Shown here piece after piece: positions 63,403 to 64,000 of a stretch of 64,000 bases of DNA. The notes beneath the pieces are model-generated. The model ran no database searches and was not told the DNA's origin. It saw only the letters and a program-made list of their open reading frames with translations. The translations under genes were made by a program, and so were the position numbers. The stretch lies in assembly GCF_004349085.1 (NCBI RefSeq), contig NZ_SMFM01000002.1, forward strand, positions 372,001-436,000. Reading direction: 5' to 3'. This DNA comes from Flavobacterium caseinilyticum (GTDB lineage Bacteria > Bacteroidota > Bacteroidia > Flavobacteriales > Flavobacteriaceae). Within the stretch, counting starts at the first letter, position 1, and every line of letters begins with the position of its first letter.

Positions 63403-64000
63403 AAAATTATTTCTTCAATTCTAACAAACAACAAAACAGCCTTTCAAGAAATATATATTAAAAAGAGCAAGAGTAATCCGCGGAAAGATTCACCAGCACC
63501 TTTTGTAAACGATGATTATTTAATTTTCTGTTTGATTATTGCCATCACGAAGTTTAATATTGATAAGACTTGGATAAAAAACATTATTTCTATCAGAAAC
63601 AGAAACTCCACAACCATTACGTTTTAAAACATTTTGAACGAAAACTATTCAAGTACGAGCAATCAAATGGAAGTTGTTTTAATGTTTTTGATTTTGTGTA
63701 ATAATTCAAAAATAGATAATAATTTGCTAAACGTAGCTTATAAAAGTATTACAGAAAATACCACGTTGCTTAAAAACCGTAACGATTTTCAAACTTTGTG
63801 TGCGTTTAGAACTTATGATATAGTTATTGAACAAAAAGAAGCAAGTGAAGGCAGTGAAATAACTTCGTTAAAAAAATTCAATCAAAAATTCAAAACAAGG
63901 ATTAAGATTTTAACCTTGATTTTACAAGTAGGAATTTTATTTGGTTTAATTTACAGTTTATCTACACTGCCAATTTACTCACCTAAAACGGTTAGTTTTA
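63403..64000 (+). pseudogene. Interrupted membrane-protein fragment, runs off window
   Basis: One frame is open to the window end except for a TAA at about 63627-63629: SSILTNNKTAFQEIYIKKSK, DDYLIFCLIIAITKFNID, then the stop, then NENYSSTSNQMEVVLMFLIL, RNDFQTLCAFRTYDIVIEQK and a hydrophobic segment (KILTLILQVGILFGLIYSLS). No start codon is found at the left. GAA to TAA would explain the stop. The family is not recognised. It may be a type of membrane-anchored accessory protein. Confidence 0.5.

Noticed and set aside
1..64000. CRISPR array
   Set aside because: No regularly spaced direct repeats with unique spacers were seen; the only regular spacing is the paired 21-bp motifs.

Overview
The window looks like an AT-rich member of the Bacteroidota, probably Flavobacteriia or Sphingobacteriia. 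The evidence is a SusC/SusD pair, an RteC regulator, a T4CP with the YWFCY-type N-terminus, DUF3945, DUF6520, DUF2490 and ORF6N proteins, IS1182-type transposases, and promoters resembling the Bacteroidota TAnnTTTG -7 box. I cannot resolve the genus.

Layout. (1) 1-13 kb is the mobilisation and maintenance end of an integrative conjugative element: T4CP on +; ORF6N protein, TopB, DUF3945, excisionase-like HTH and RteC on -. Between the T4CP and ORF6N lies an AT-rich cargo slot with a PLD nuclease, a TraB/ChaN-like protein, and a two-gene unit pairing a DGxQR-motif protein with a HEPN (RX4H) protein, a candidate defence or toxin system. (2) 13-19.3 kb holds an 809-aa alpha-oxoamine synthase/GNAT fusion, divergent from a SpoIIAA-like protein and a PAS-AraC regulator, then a MauE/DoxX membrane protein and a Cys-rich DUF6520 peptide. 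Near-identical 21-bp-spaced motifs lie in front of both groups. (3) 19.3-26.3 kb is a nutrient-uptake locus: SusC, a SusD with an in-frame TGA, and an S9 peptidase. (4) 26.3-45.1 kb is a mosaic of small regulators, IS remnants and cassette-like blocks separated by hairpins. It includes AraC plus an Omp85 barrel, a six-gene operon (NTF2-like lipoprotein, DUF2490, TerC, Fic, MscS, DUF2490), a decayed HTTM/TonB-receptor pair, and UspA and TerC. (5) 45.1-48.6 kb has a P-type ATPase and a PsiE-like protein. (6) 49.1-57.1 kb on the minus strand combines bicarbonate handling (SbtA-type transporter, exported beta-carbonic anhydrase) with enzymes that use bicarbonate/CO2 or sit just after a bicarbonate-dependent step (TsaC/Sua5, BioD, dihydroorotase), plus a partly duplicated DUF6671/small-protein unit. 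A TetR gene diverges from it across a 33-bp palindrome placed between two promoters. (7) 58-61.8 kb holds eroded TonB receptor, AraC, barrel and chromate transporter genes followed by an intact superoxide dismutase. (8) 62-64 kb has an excisionase-like HTH, noncoding DNA and an interrupted membrane-protein fragment running off the edge.

At least seven genes carry in-frame stops and several more carry frameshifts, so decay is a strong theme. No rRNA, confident tRNA, CRISPR array or integrase gene was seen.
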